Part shown: piece after piece, positions 27,857-37,204 of the stretch | How positions within the stretch are numbered: the stretch's first letter is position 1 | Layout: the number at the start of each line of letters is the position of its first letter | DNA from: Shewanella sp. | GTDB taxonomy: Bacteria; Pseudomonadota; Gammaproteobacteria; Enterobacterales; Shewanellaceae | NCBI RefSeq assembly: GCF_013214165.1 | Contig: NZ_JABSSM010000011.1 | Coordinates: 1 to 51,756, forward strand | DNA length: 51,756 nucleotides | Direction: 5' to 3' | The notes under the pieces: model-generated | Databases searched by the model: none | What the model was told of the DNA's origin: nothing | What the model saw: only the letters and a program-made list of their open reading frames with translations | Made by a program: the position numbers and the translations under genes

Positions 27857-28618
27857 TTATTCAGCCAATAATTTCTTCGCCGCCGCAACAACGATCGAGA
27901 TGGCACTGACCTCTGTTTTCTTCATCATAGCTTCATCAGGGATCTCCTGCTGAGTACGATTCACGATAACACCCGCAACACAGGCTGCACGCCAACCTTG
28001 AGAAGCACACATGGTGAATAACGTCGATGATTCCATCTCATAGTTCAACACGCCTAAGTCTTGCCACTCTTGCATCGAGCCTTTGAATTGACGAGTCACT
28101 CGACCGGAAACCGTATCGTAACGCTCTTGACCTGGATAGAAGGTATCGGAAGATGCGGTGATGCCGATATGTGGCTCGAGACCCGCTTCGCGACACGCAG
28201 CGACCATAGCGGTAGTACATTCAAAGTTAGCAACGGCAGGGTACTCCATTGGAGCGAAGTGCAAGCTTGCACCATCCAAACGTACCGATGCCTGTGTCAC
28301 TATCACATCACCAACATTAACTTGAGGTTGAATTGCGCCCGTCGTGCCTACGCGTAAGAAAGTCGTCACGCCCAGTTGCGCCAACTCCTCAACGGCAATA
28401 GATGTCGATGGACCACCGATACCCGTTGAGCAGATAACCACGGCTTTACCGTCTATATATGCCAGATAACTGGTATATTCACGATGGCTGGCTAGAAATG
28501 TCGCCCCTTCCATCAATTCGGCTATACGCTTTACGCGCTCAGGATCCCCTGGCACTATCGCCAAACTTGCTCCATCTAACATTTTTTTGGTCAAGCCTAA
28601 ATGAAATACATCAGACAT
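27857..28618 (-). CDS. udp: Uridine phosphorylase (Udp)
   Basis: Udp splits uridine to uracil and ribose 1-phosphate in pyrimidine salvage. The 253-residue protein is close to E. coli Udp over its whole length: [51 protein letters not shown] and the nucleoside-binding [13 protein letters not shown] and NYEMESSTL. The start at 28618 aligns with the E. coli N-terminus and has AAAGGGG upstream; six further open codons are not supported. The gene is monocistronic. Confidence 0.95.
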   Translation of the reverse strand: MSDVFHLGLTKKMLDGASLAIVPGDPERVKRIAELMEGATFLASHREYTSYLAYIDGKAVVICSTGIGGPSTSIAVEELAQLGVTTFLRVGTTGAIQPQVNVGDVIVTQASVRLDGASLHFAPMEYPAVANFECTTAMVAACREAGLEPHIGITASSDTFYPGQERYDTVSGRVTRQFKGSMQEWQDLGVLNYEMESSTLFTMCASQGWRAACVAGVIVNRTQQEIPDEAMMKKTEVSAISIVVAAAKKLLAE

Positions 28619-28861
28619 GGTGAAAACCCCTTTCAATTTTGATTATAATTTTCTGCTAATTTCGACTTTAACCTAGTATCGAAGCAGATAAGGTTAACTC
28701 GATCACACTTTTTCTGGCAACTGGTAAATATGTGATGTAATCCAGTTACAAAAAGCGATTCCTTGGTCTATCGTGTCTAAATAGCATAGATGTCCATAGA
28801 GCTCAGTAAGATAGGCACACTTGCGAAGCCAACTCGTTCAAATTAACTCATTTTAGTCTGG

Positions 28862-29018
28862 TTGCCTCAAATCACATTCATCGCTATAAACTGAGCTAAT
28901 CTAAACTTGAATCAGGGGAAAAACTGCGGGAGGGATTCTCGAGCCTCAAGCAAGCCGAATAAATCAGGGCTTGGTGTGAGACTTCACTGAAAATGGGCGC
29001 TAAGCGCCCATTTTATTT
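28862..29018 (+). ncRNA. Candidate small RNA between udp and a small exported protein gene
   Basis: On the plus strand there is a sigma70-like promoter, TTGCCT (28862-28867), a 17-bp spacer and TATAAA (28885-28890). About 120 bases further, a terminator (28990-29014) with stem AAATGGGCGCT/AGCGCCCATTT is followed by TTTATTTAT. The predicted transcript (about 28897-29018) contains no reading frame of note and can form an extra hairpin, CAAGCC-11-GGCTTG. The same hairpin can also end the minus-strand gene at 29076, so it may exist for that alone. Inferred from pattern only. Confidence 0.4.
28990..29015. terminator. Bidirectional terminator
   Basis: An 11-12 bp stem, AAAATGGGCGCT with AGCGCCCATTTT, bordered by T tracts on both strands. 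It lies about 60 bases after the stop of the 29076-29540 gene and would also end a plus-strand transcript. Confidence 0.8.
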
Positions 29019-29075
29019 ATAACCTGTTAGCTAACACCAGAATATCGAAGCGGCCATCACTAGGCGCCACTGAGA

Positions 29076-29540
29076 TTATTTCAACTCCATGAGCAAGGCT
29101 TCACTCGACTCAATAAAGACCACATCGATTATTTTAAGTTTATCTAAGCGGATCAATGTCGCCTTATCTTCCTCACCGGGTAGCATATTAGTCACATCCC
29201 CTTCCCTATCCAGCCCCATGGAAAAAGGCAGTTTTTTCATCTTAGGAATAGCCACGAATCTGGCAATTAAAGAAGGCATGCCACTGATATCTGACACATA
29301 CACTAAGCTATTAAGGCCTTGCTGATCATCGGCCTTAAGCTGTTCGAGGGCTTCCTTGATGATATCGCCGCCTTTCATGTTGCGGCTGAACAACAGGACC
29401 TCAGTGGCAGAAGATACTGTCACTTCATTTTCAAACTGATCTTGCAGTTGGAACGAGGACATAAGCTCGCCCTCGGCATAGAAAGATGCCTGAGTAAAGC
29501 CGGCAAACAGGGTACAGATGGCAAAAATAAACGCTCTCAT
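29076..29540 (-). CDS. Small exported protein, unrecognised (possible thioredoxin-like fold)
   Basis: A 154-residue protein with a signal peptide (MRAFIFAICTLFAGFTQASF, cleavage likely after QAS). The mature part has alternating strands and helices, for example TEVLLFSRNMKGGDIIKEAL and NSLVYVSDISGMPSLIARFV, reminiscent of periplasmic thioredoxin-like domains, but without a CxxC motif. I cannot assign a function. It is a single gene followed by a terminator. Conserved hypothetical proteins of this type are seen in Shewanella; this is from memory, not searched. Confidence 0.7.
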   Translation of the reverse strand: MRAFIFAICTLFAGFTQASFYAEGELMSSFQLQDQFENEVTVSSATEVLLFSRNMKGGDIIKEALEQLKADDQQGLNSLVYVSDISGMPSLIARFVAIPKMKKLPFSMGLDREGDVTNMLPGEEDKATLIRLDKLKIIDVVFIESSEALLMELK

Positions 29541-29848
29541 TATTTAGTTCCTGAATTAAGTCATATGAGGCGATAGAGTATCCTACCCCTACTGATATCA
29601 CCTCAAGTGTCGCGCTAATTGATGATCTTCTTCACGTTGAACCTCAAGTAGCACAAGATGCCAACAGGCGCCCTAGCAAAAGGCTAACAATATAGCGACA
29701 AATATCAACAGATATGGGTAACCCGGTCATCCAGCCTCAATGAGAAGGGCATCAATGGCTTCAACCATATAGCCAGCCAGGTTATTACTCCATACCCTAA
29801 CTGCCCCTAGTCATCCCCAAAATACATACATGAGCCTAGATTAGGCTG
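29541..29848. other. Intergenic region without visible gene
   Basis: No open frame with a ribosome site and no strong hairpin with T tract is seen here. It separates two genes on the same (minus) strand and presumably carries the promoter of 29076-29540. Confidence 0.6.
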
Positions 29849-30733
29849 CTAGAGACCCCGCTGCCATTCCTGTCTGAGTATCGTCTCATGAGGTCTGTGT
29901 ATTGCACCTTCGACAAGAGCAAGCAGCTCGTTCTTGTCCTTGCCTAATACGCCTTTGAGCACCAGATAATTCGATGCATGATCCGAACGAAATATCGTTT
30001 TATTCAACTCCAAATTTTGTAACAGGGTATGCATTTCCTTGAATAGCCCCATCTGATCGGGCAGTTGAAAAATTCCGTCATAGGCTTTATCCATTCTCTG
30101 TGTGCCCAAGGGCAAGGTCACGACTAGAGTCGAAAGGAATTCTGGCTGGGCAGCATTCATCAAGCGAGCCGAGTTGATCGCATGCTGCTCAGTGAGATCT
30201 GTTCCACCTAAGCCATTGAGAATCATCACAGATGACTTTATACCGGCAGCCTTTATCTTATGCAACGCCTCCAGGGAAGACGCATAGGTCTCACCCTTCT
30301 CGATACGCTTAAGCACCTCATCGTCGCCACTCTCACAGCCGATATAGAGTAAGGATAAGCCTAGTTCCCTCAATCTAAGCAGCTGTTCTGGGCTCTTATT
30401 TTTCAGGTTTCTCGGCAAGCAATAACTGCTTATTCTTGTAACCTGAGGCAAGTGTTCCTTGATCAGCAAACAGATCTCTTCCAGTCTGGAAAAAGGCAGG
30501 CTCATGGCATCGCCGTCGGCCAGAAAAACCCGGCCAACACTCACTCGCCGACGAGCAATCGCCTTTATATCATCGGCCACTTTATCCATTTTCTGGGCAC
30601 GAAAGCGTTTCTGTGGTGCCGTGTACATGTCACAGAAGCTGCACTTATTCCAGCTACAACCATTAGTCACCTGCAAGATAAGTGACTTCCACTCAGATGG
30701 GGGACGAAACACAGGCTCGATATAATTCAGCAA
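29849..30733 (-). CDS. Radical SAM protein with CX4CX2C cluster motif
   Basis: A 294-residue radical SAM enzyme. The cluster motif is C26-SWNK-C31-SF-C34, that is CX4CX2C rather than the canonical CX3CX2C; it lies in NGCSWNKCSFCDMYT, a sequence found in a family of unassigned radical SAM proteins. A GLSLLYIGCESGDDEVLKRI segment matches the Elp3/MiaB/NifB-type core. No second Fe-S domain is visible at the C-terminus. The substrate is unknown and neighbours give no hint. Confidence 0.85.
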   Translation of the reverse strand: MLNYIEPVFRPPSEWKSLILQVTNGCSWNKCSFCDMYTAPQKRFRAQKMDKVADDIKAIARRRVSVGRVFLADGDAMSLPFSRLEEICLLIKEHLPQVTRISSYCLPRNLKNKSPEQLLRLRELGLSLLYIGCESGDDEVLKRIEKGETYASSLEALHKIKAAGIKSSVMILNGLGGTDLTEQHAINSARLMNAAQPEFLSTLVVTLPLGTQRMDKAYDGIFQLPDQMGLFKEMHTLLQNLELNKTIFRSDHASNYLVLKGVLGKDKNELLALVEGAIHRPHETILRQEWQRGL

Positions 30734-30948
30734 GTTAACCTCTTCTAATAAACTTATACCTAATAAAGTGTGAACTAGCTCTCAAGAAAGACTTTTATCG
30801 ATTCGTAAATAAGCATACGATGATATAGTTCACTTTTCGATCAGCGCGAGCTGTCACTATAACAGTTCACCTAGCCTCTCTCGAGAGGGAGCGCACGAAT
30901 TGCGGCAACAGACAGGCAGCATCGGCCTGCATACGTGAAGATGAAAAT

Positions 30949-31194
30949 ATGCAAATAGCACAACAACCGCAAGATAGGCGAAGTACCGAGCTGGAGCAAA
31001 GCGAACATTGGTACTTAATGACCGCCGAGCAAAAGATCGCATTATACAGCCTACATAGATTCGGTTATCGACTCTTGTTTGTCCGCCATTTGCCCTCTGG
31101 ACCATTAGCAGTGATCGCACAGCATGACCAAGTGGCGAGTATCGATCAGGATGGTGTAGTCGATTTCGACGCTGAGATCCAGCTAAGGGAATGA
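30949..31194 (+). CDS. Small conserved protein, unrecognised
   Basis: This 81-residue frame reads like coding sequence: LMTAEQKIALYSLHRFGYRL followed by LFVRHLPSGPLAVIAQHDQ and an acidic end. No domain is recognised. The ribosome site is weak (GAAGATG). An overlapping minus-strand frame (30857-31120) is less protein-like, with many Arg/Cys. It is divergent from the radical SAM gene. Confidence 0.55.
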   Translation: MQIAQQPQDRRSTELEQSEHWYLMTAEQKIALYSLHRFGYRLLFVRHLPSGPLAVIAQHDQVASIDQDGVVDFDAEIQLRE

Positions 31195-31255
31195 TAGCAA
31201 TTTATTGTGGTCATCCCCAGAAAAGAGCGCTCCCCCTTATCCCTGGAGTGCAACT

Positions 31256-31720
31256 TTATTTACCGGTTTTATAGAGCATATCCAGATGTGGGATCCCATC
31301 CTCCAGATACACCTCAGACACAGGATCGAAGCCTAACTTCTGATAGAAACTCTGCAAATATTCTTGTCCGCCTAACTGAATATCCTCATTGGGCCAATAG
31401 GTACCAGCGACTCTCATGGATTCAGCCATCAGTTGATGGGCGACACCGGCTCCCCTAGCTTGCTCTGCCACGGCAACACGGCCAATACTCACCTCTGGAT
31501 AGCTCACACCCGGGGCCAACACTCGTGCATAGGCCACAATATCACCCAGAGAATTTCGTCCAAGCAAATGCCGTGTTTCACTGTGTCGGTCTTTATCATC
31601 CAGCTCCGGATAGGGGCAGTTTTGCTCCACCACGAAGATATCGACTCTGAGCTTTAGCAGCTCATATAACTCATCGACTGAGAGTGCATTAAATGCCAAG
31701 TCGCTCCACTGCATTTTCAT
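31256..31720 (-). CDS. elaA: GNAT family acetyltransferase (ElaA)
   Basis: A 154-residue GNAT protein matching ElaA across its length: YELLKLRVDIFVVEQNCPYP near the N-terminus, then the acetyl-CoA-binding VAVAEQARGAGVAHQLM (about residues 82-98) and YQKLGFDPVSEVYLEDGIPH at the end. The family substrate is not established. It is downstream of the TRAP transporter but separated by a terminator. Confidence 0.9.
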   Translation of the reverse strand: MKMQWSDLAFNALSVDELYELLKLRVDIFVVEQNCPYPELDDKDRHSETRHLLGRNSLGDIVAYARVLAPGVSYPEVSIGRVAVAEQARGAGVAHQLMAESMRVAGTYWPNEDIQLGGQEYLQSFYQKLGFDPVSEVYLEDGIPHLDMLYKTGK

Positions 31721-31812
31721 TCTCCGTCAGGGCAAAAACTCAGTCTATCACAAGGCCCATAAATCTAAGCCTCACTGCCCGGATTTCATCTCAATGCCAA
31801 ACACACAGACAT

Positions 31813-31842
31813 AAAAAAGCCGCGAACTGGGTGTTCGCGGCT
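31813..31842 (-). terminator. Terminator of the TRAP transporter operon
   Basis: AGCCGCGAAC (31818-31827) and GTTCGCGGCT (31833-31842) form a perfect 10-bp stem, followed on the minus strand by TTTTTT. It is 27 bases from the permease stop. Confidence 0.9.
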
Positions 31843-31868
31843 GATTCGATGGTGTTAACTAGAAACGC

Positions 31869-34463
31869 TTAGTAACCCGGCACAGACTCGGCTAGCGGCT
31901 CAGATTCTACTCTTCTACGCTGACGCCAGAAGACGAATCCTGCCAGCATCAGGGCCGGAATGAATATCCATTCTTTAGCGAAGCGAATATTCGTCTGTTG
32001 TACCGCGATAACTTGCTGATCGAAGTCAATACCTGCCTTCTGGGCGTTACTGGAGAAACCGACCATGTCGACTATTGTCTGGCCTTTATCGTTTTGCACC
32101 AGCATCAAGCCAGCATCATCGAGACGTTGCTGGGCAGTATCAGCCTGAGGCAACTCCAGCATCACCACCATCTGCTTACTCTCACCTCGATACGTTTGAT
32201 AACCCATCATCAAGCGTAGCGGCTCATCATCTTGCAGCGTCTCAACAACCTGAACTATCTCACTACCAGGAAGGTCAATAAACTCAGGTTGGAACTGATT
32301 CAGCCAAAAATCAGGACGAACCAGGCTAAAGGCGACCAGAATAAGTAGCGCCGACTCATAACGCTTATTGAAGGTCACGAAATATCCCTGCATTGCCGAA
32401 GCGAACAGACACATGGCCACTAAGGTATAGCTAAAGATGAATATCATCTGCCAGATGCTATCTATGCCCACCAAGATGATGTCGGTATTGAAGATAAACA
32501 TAAACGGTAGAACCGCAGTCAACATGGCATATTTAAAGGCTTGCACCCCAGTCTTAATCGGATCGGCCTTAGAGATTGCCGATGCCGCGAAGGCCGCCAA
32601 ACCCACTGGAGGAGTGATGTCTGCCATGATGCCAAAATAAAACACAAACAGATGCACCGCGATAAGCGGCACAATCAAACCATGCTGAGCACCTAAACTA
32701 ATCACCACTGGCGCCATCAGGCTAGACACAACAATATAGTTGGCCGTTGTCGGCAGGCCCATGCCCAAGATCAGGCTGATCACCGCGATCAAGACCAACA
32801 TCAAGCCTAAGCTACCACCGGACAATACCTCCACCAGCTCGGTCATCACAGGGCCCAGGCCTGTCAAGGTCACGGCGCCGACGACCACACCGGCGGCGGC
32901 AGTAGCCACGCCTATGCCGATCATATTTCTGGCCCCGATTTCTAAGCCATCGAGCAGATCTCGTACACCCGCCTTGATATCAGCCATTCCCCTATTCTGT
33001 CCCCTGAAGAAGCTAAATAGCGGTCGTTGTGACAAGAGAATAAAGATCATAAAGGCGGTAGCATAGAAGGCCGAAAGACCTGGAGATAGCTTCTCCACCA
33101 TCAGACACCAAACTAAGATAACCACAGGTAACAAGAAGTGCAGACCAGACTTAACCGTAGGACCAAGCTTAGGCAGCACAGGCATAGTACTGTTAGCATC
33201 GTCTACCTCTAGGTCCGGATACTTAGCACTGCGAGACACCAGGAAGACATAGGCCAGCAAGGTGCCCACAGAGATGAGCCAAACCGCGGCATCACCAGTA
33301 TTGGTCTTGATAAAATCCAATACAAAATACACCACACCGGCGAGAATAATCAGGCTGGAGATGGTGATACCCGAGCGCAACAGGCGTACCTTCCAAGGTG
33401 CCGGCGCTTCGGTGCGCGGTATGCCCTGCAGGTTAGCCTTCAATGCCTCGAGATGCATGATGTAAAGGAAGGTCAGGTACGCGGCAATCGCCGGAATGAA
33501 GGCGTGCTTGATCACCTCCACATAGGGGATGCCCACATATTCCACCATAAGGAACGCCGCGGCGCCCATTATCGGCGGCATGATCTGCCCATAACAAGAT
33601 GCAGCAACTTCTACTGCACCGGCCTTGTAAGCCGGCATCCCCATGCGTTTCATCAAGGGGATGGTAAAGGTGCCCGTCGTGACCACGTTGGCGATGGAAG
33701 AACCTGAGATCAATCCAGTCATACCCGATGCGAGCACGGCCGCCTTGGCAGGCCCGCCGCGCATATGGCCCAACAGAGCAAATGCCATCTTGATAAAGTA
33801 ATTACCCGCTCCAGCCTTCTCTAACAGGGCACCGAAGAGCACGAACAGGAAAACGAAGCTGGTAGAGACACCTAAGGCTATGCCAAATACCCCTTCGGTG
33901 GTGATCCACAGATGACTGGCAGCCTTGGACAGTGATGCGCCACGATGGGAGACCACCTCAGGCATCAAGGGGCCGGCGAAGATATAAAACAAGAACACGC
34001 ACGCGACTATCATCAAGGGCGGGCCTAAGGCGCGACGAGTGGCTTCAAGCAATAAGACCATGCCAATCACTGCCGCATAGATATCCATCGAGATGGGCGC
34101 GCCCGGACGACTAGATAACTGCTCATAGAACCAGAAAAGATACAGGCAGGCGCCTGCGCCCACGAAGGCAAACACCCAATCTAGGATGGGAACACTGTGT
34201 TTATTCGACGATTTAAAGGCTGGAAATGCCGTAAACGCGAGAAAAACGGCAAATGCCAGGTGGATCACCCTAGCTTGTGTATCATTGATGATGCCGATAT
34301 TTAGCATAAACGGCAGCGGCGAGGCATACCAAAGTTGGAACAAGGCCCAAGATAAGGCAATACCGGTAATGAGCTTGCCAGCGAGTCCTTTCAACTGCCG
34401 AGCTCCGGAATCACTGCTGGCGGCCATGTCTGCCACGGCACCTTGCTCTTGTGTTTTTTGCAT
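31869..34463 (-). CDS. TRAP transporter permease, fused small and large subunits (TAXI type)
   Basis: The 864-residue protein fuses a DctQ-like four-helix part (about residues 1-170) with a DctM-like large permease of about 12 or more helices; it carries typical motifs ASGMTGLISGSSIANVVTTG and GLGMGLPTTANYIVVSSLMAP. The last about 200 residues (from about 660) form a DUF3394-type extension with an extra membrane helix just before the C-terminus. With the TAXI binding protein encoded upstream it forms a sodium-driven TRAP transporter. Substrates of TAXI systems are mostly unknown; glutamate and dicarboxylates have been proposed. The gene follows the binding protein gene after a 147-bp gap with a large hairpin. 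Confidence 0.93.
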   Translation of the reverse strand: MQKTQEQGAVADMAASSDSGARQLKGLAGKLITGIALSWALFQLWYASPLPFMLNIGIINDTQARVIHLAFAVFLAFTAFPAFKSSNKHSVPILDWVFAFVGAGACLYLFWFYEQLSSRPGAPISMDIYAAVIGMVLLLEATRRALGPPLMIVACVFLFYIFAGPLMPEVVSHRGASLSKAASHLWITTEGVFGIALGVSTSFVFLFVLFGALLEKAGAGNYFIKMAFALLGHMRGGPAKAAVLASGMTGLISGSSIANVVTTGTFTIPLMKRMGMPAYKAGAVEVAASCYGQIMPPIMGAAAFLMVEYVGIPYVEVIKHAFIPAIAAYLTFLYIMHLEALKANLQGIPRTEAPAPWKVRLLRSGITISSLIILAGVVYFVLDFIKTNTGDAAVWLISVGTLLAYVFLVSRSAKYPDLEVDDANSTMPVLPKLGPTVKSGLHFLLPVVILVWCLMVEKLSPGLSAFYATAFMIFILLSQRPLFSFFRGQNRGMADIKAGVRDLLDGLEIGARNMIGIGVATAAAGVVVGAVTLTGLGPVMTELVEVLSGGSLGLMLVLIAVISLILGMGLPTTANYIVVSSLMAPVVISLGAQHGLIVPLIAVHLFVFYFGIMADITPPVGLAAFAASAISKADPIKTGVQAFKYAMLTAVLPFMFIFNTDIILVGIDSIWQMIFIFSYTLVAMCLFASAMQGYFVTFNKRYESALLILVAFSLVRPDFWLNQFQPEFIDLPGSEIVQVVETLQDDEPLRLMMGYQTYRGESKQMVVMLELPQADTAQQRLDDAGLMLVQNDKGQTIVDMVGFSSNAQKAGIDFDQQVIAVQQTNIRFAKEWIFIPALMLAGFVFWRQRRRVESEPLAESVPGY

Positions 34464-34542
34464 ATAAATAACCTGCTTGGACTAATTGTTCTATCCCTCG
34501 ACGGGCAGCACAAAAATAGAATTTTAGAAATCTAATGACACA

Positions 34543-34575
34543 TTAGGGCAGTGTAGAAACACTACACTGCCCTAA
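34543..34575 (-). terminator. Intergenic hairpin between TAXI protein and permease genes
   Basis: TTAGGGCAGTGTAG (34543-34556) and CTACACTGCCCTAA (34562-34575) form a perfect 14-bp stem with a 5-base loop. There is no T tract on the minus strand after it, so it probably is a partial stop or 3'-end stabiliser that lets the binding protein be made in excess of the permease. Confidence 0.6.
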
Positions 34576-34610
34576 AATTTAACCAAATTTTTGTCTTGCG
34601 ATTTGCTGAC

Positions 34611-35573
34611 CTAGTCGATTAAGCCAACCTCTTTGAAGTACTTCTCAGCACCTGGATGTAGTGGCGCCGTGTTACCTTCGAGCATATCTGCTTTAGTCAG
34701 GTTAGCGAAGCCAGGATGTAGGCGACGGAAGTTATCGAAGCTGTCGAATACCGACTTAACCACCCAATAAACCGTCTCATCCGAGACCTTACTGCTGGTC
34801 ACCAATGTTGCCTTGGCGCCAAGGGTCGTCACAGGCTCATCATTGCCACTGTACATGCCACCTGGGATGTCGTAGGAGACAAAGTAAGACGTAGACTCGA
34901 CCATCTGCTGCACTTCCTTGTCATCGACACTCACGACAACCGTATCACAGGATGTTGTCGCTTCCTGCACCGCACCATTTGGGTGACCCACGAAATAGAC
35001 CATGACATCGATCTTGTTGTCACAGAGTGCCTGGGCTTGCTCGGCTGCTTTTAGCTCGGATGCGAGACGGAAATCGCTACGGGTCCAACCTTTAGCATCC
35101 ATGATGGCTTCGATAGTGGCACGCTGACCCGAGCCTGGCTCACCGATATTGACGCGCTTGCCTTTAAGATCGTTGAAAGTGGTGATGTCGGCATCTTTAC
35201 GAGCGACAACAGTGAAAGCCTCAGTATAGATAGAGAAGACTGAACGTAGCTCTTCATAAGGCTCCGCATTGGAAAATGCACCTTCACCCACAATAGCATT
35301 GTATTGCTGATCAGATTGGGCGATACCGAATTCAAGCTCACCCGCTCGTAAGGTATTGAGGTTGTAAACTGAACCACCGGTACTCTCGACCGAACAGCGC
35401 ATGCCGTGTTCTTGGTTATTCTGATTAACTAAGCGACACATGCCGCCGCCAGCAGGATAATAGATCCCGGTGACACCGCCTGTTCCGATTGTGATAAATT
35501 CTTGTGCCTGGACTAAGGGGCTCAATGCCATAGTCGATAGCGCCGCTGCAGCTAATATAGATTTCTTAAACAT
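34611..35573 (-). CDS. TAXI family TRAP transporter solute-binding protein
   Basis: The 320-residue protein begins with a signal peptide (MFKKSILAAAALSTMALSPL, cleaved after VQA) and carries the TAXI family signature FITIGTGGVTGIYYPAGGGM at the mature N-terminus. It is the periplasmic ligand receptor for the downstream fused permease. The start at 35573 has AAGGAAAC at proper spacing; the open frame runs 35 more codons upstream without support. Three or more cysteines in the mature part may form disulfides. Confidence 0.93.
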   Translation of the reverse strand: MFKKSILAAAALSTMALSPLVQAQEFITIGTGGVTGIYYPAGGGMCRLVNQNNQEHGMRCSVESTGGSVYNLNTLRAGELEFGIAQSDQQYNAIVGEGAFSNAEPYEELRSVFSIYTEAFTVVARKDADITTFNDLKGKRVNIGEPGSGQRATIEAIMDAKGWTRSDFRLASELKAAEQAQALCDNKIDVMVYFVGHPNGAVQEATTSCDTVVVSVDDKEVQQMVESTSYFVSYDIPGGMYSGNDEPVTTLGAKATLVTSSKVSDETVYWVVKSVFDSFDNFRRLHPGFANLTKADMLEGNTAPLHPGAEKYFKEVGLID

Positions 35574-36237
35574 GCTTGTTTCCTTCAGTTCGTAAAGTGT
35601 CGGCGTGATATTTTCCCAACAAGACCTGCGGGCCCTCAAGTTCAGACACCAGCTCAAAGTCATTGACTCGATGAGCATAAGATGAACTTAAAAACAATAA
35701 ATTTTCACATTCACTTTATTGGCACGCTCTAATTTAGAGTTAAACACTCATAGATCTGGCCATTTCAAGCAAGTCCAACCAGAATAAAAAGCCCAGATAG
35801 TGAAATATACCGCCAAGAGATAAACCTACAGGCAACACAAAGTTCGCTTTTGCAAAATTCAGGCATACAGAGGAAAACAAATTGATCGAAATGCATCAAA
35901 ATGTATCACTCAGCGTGATCCCATCGACGTTTACAGGGTATTAGCTTAGGTTTGCAGCATGATATATTGGAAAATGGATAATAGCCAAGCAATATATCAA
36001 CTAAAGAGGCTAATACAGGGCCAATACTTCAAGTAGAGTTGAAGAAAAAACAGATCCCATTTAAGGTCAAATTGTTTTAGCCAGAGTAAGCGTAAAGCAC
36101 TCTAATCTAGAACCAGATCGACTAATTGGTCTAAATCGGCGTCTGCGTCTCAAATTAAAAACTCCTCACCTGCAAAAATGGCTTTAAAGCTGCTAACATT
36201 GCAGACAATTTTTTTAAGCTTAATGAGATAGATCAAG
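35574..36237. other. Long intergenic region (promoters only)
   Basis: These 660 bases lie between the divergent TAXI and YebC-family genes. They are A+T rich, and I see no open frame with ribosome site and no strong terminator-like hairpin. They presumably hold the two promoters. Confidence 0.5.
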
Positions 36238-36963
36238 ATGGGAAGAGCATACCAAAACCGCAAAGAGTCTATGGCTAAAACTGCTGGCCAAAAAACCAGA
36301 ATTTACTCAAAATACGGTAAAGAGATTTACGTTTGCGCTAAGAATGGTGGCTTCGACCCCGACGGCAATCTGCCACTTCGTCAAATGATCGCCAAGGCTA
36401 AGAAAGATCAGGTTCCGGCTCACGTGATCGAGCGCGCTCTCGAGAAGGCCAGAGGCGGCGGCGGCGAAGATTATGTCACTGCCCGTTACGAAGGTTTCAG
36501 CCCAGGTGGCGCCATGGTCATAGTCGACTGCTTAACCGACAATGGTAAGCGTACCTTCACCGAAGTGCGTCAAGCCTTCGTTAAAAACGATGCCAAGCTA
36601 GGCGGACCTGGTACGGTTGGCCACATGTTTGACCATCAAGCCGTATTTGCCTTCAAGGGTGAAGATGAAGAAGCCGTACTTGAAACCCTGATGATGGCCG
36701 ATGTCGATGTCACCGATATCGAAGTTGAAGACGGTATCGTCAGTGTCTTTGCACCGCACACAGAGTTTTTTAAGGTGAAGACCTCTTTGACCGAAGAGAC
36801 ACCGGATATTAGCTTCGAAGTGGAAGAGATCACCTTCGTGCCGCAAACTTTTACTGACATCACAGATCCTGAAGTGATTGAGCAATTTGAAAAATTCTTA
36901 GCGGCTCTGGATGATTGTGACGACGTGCAGCACGTCTATCACAACGCTGAGTTACCTGAGTAA
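36238..36963 (+). CDS. YebC/PmpR family protein (YeeN-like)
   Basis: A 241-residue member of the YebC/TACO1 family: [20 protein letters not shown] at the N-terminus, then [20 protein letters not shown] and [20 protein letters not shown], and KVYHN-like ending [10 protein letters not shown]. Family members act as DNA-binding regulators and, in recent work, as ribosome-associated factors that ease translation of proline stretches. The N-terminus resembles the YeeN branch more than canonical YebC, which is normally next to ruvC; ruvC is not here. Confidence 0.88.
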   Translation: MGRAYQNRKESMAKTAGQKTRIYSKYGKEIYVCAKNGGFDPDGNLPLRQMIAKAKKDQVPAHVIERALEKARGGGGEDYVTARYEGFSPGGAMVIVDCLTDNGKRTFTEVRQAFVKNDAKLGGPGTVGHMFDHQAVFAFKGEDEEAVLETLMMADVDVTDIEVEDGIVSVFAPHTEFFKVKTSLTEETPDISFEVEEITFVPQTFTDITDPEVIEQFEKFLAALDDCDDVQHVYHNAELPE

Positions 36964-36973
36964 AGCCGCCAAA

Positions 36974-37004
36974 CCAAGGTGCTATTTCCCTCATAGCGCC
37001 TTGG
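36974..37004 (+). terminator. Hairpin after the YebC-family gene
   Basis: CCAAGGTGCTAT (36974-36985) and ATAGCGCCTTGG (36993-37004) form a 12-bp stem with one G-U pair. The T tract after it is poor, so termination is likely but not certain. Confidence 0.5.
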
Positions 37005-37204
37005 AATATTAACCTTTCGCTCATCGCAGATTAACCCTTTTACATCTTCCGCGCCTAAGCATCATTCTTAATAGACTTTTCAGTCTCTATCCCTATCCTA
37101 ATCTCCCACGGAGAACTATATTTAACGCAATACCATACTAAGAGAGCACAATAACGAGACGACAAAGCGCTTCTTAGATTCAAACATAAAATATTAGGTG
37201 AAAT

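Noticed and set aside
28725..28760. CRP/CytR site upstream of udp
   Set aside because: One TCACA half-site is present on the minus strand, but the partner half is too poor to claim a site.
30857..31120. Minus-strand frame of 87 codons overlapping the small gene at 30949
   Set aside because: Rich in Arg and Cys with no protein-like pattern; the plus-strand frame is more convincing.
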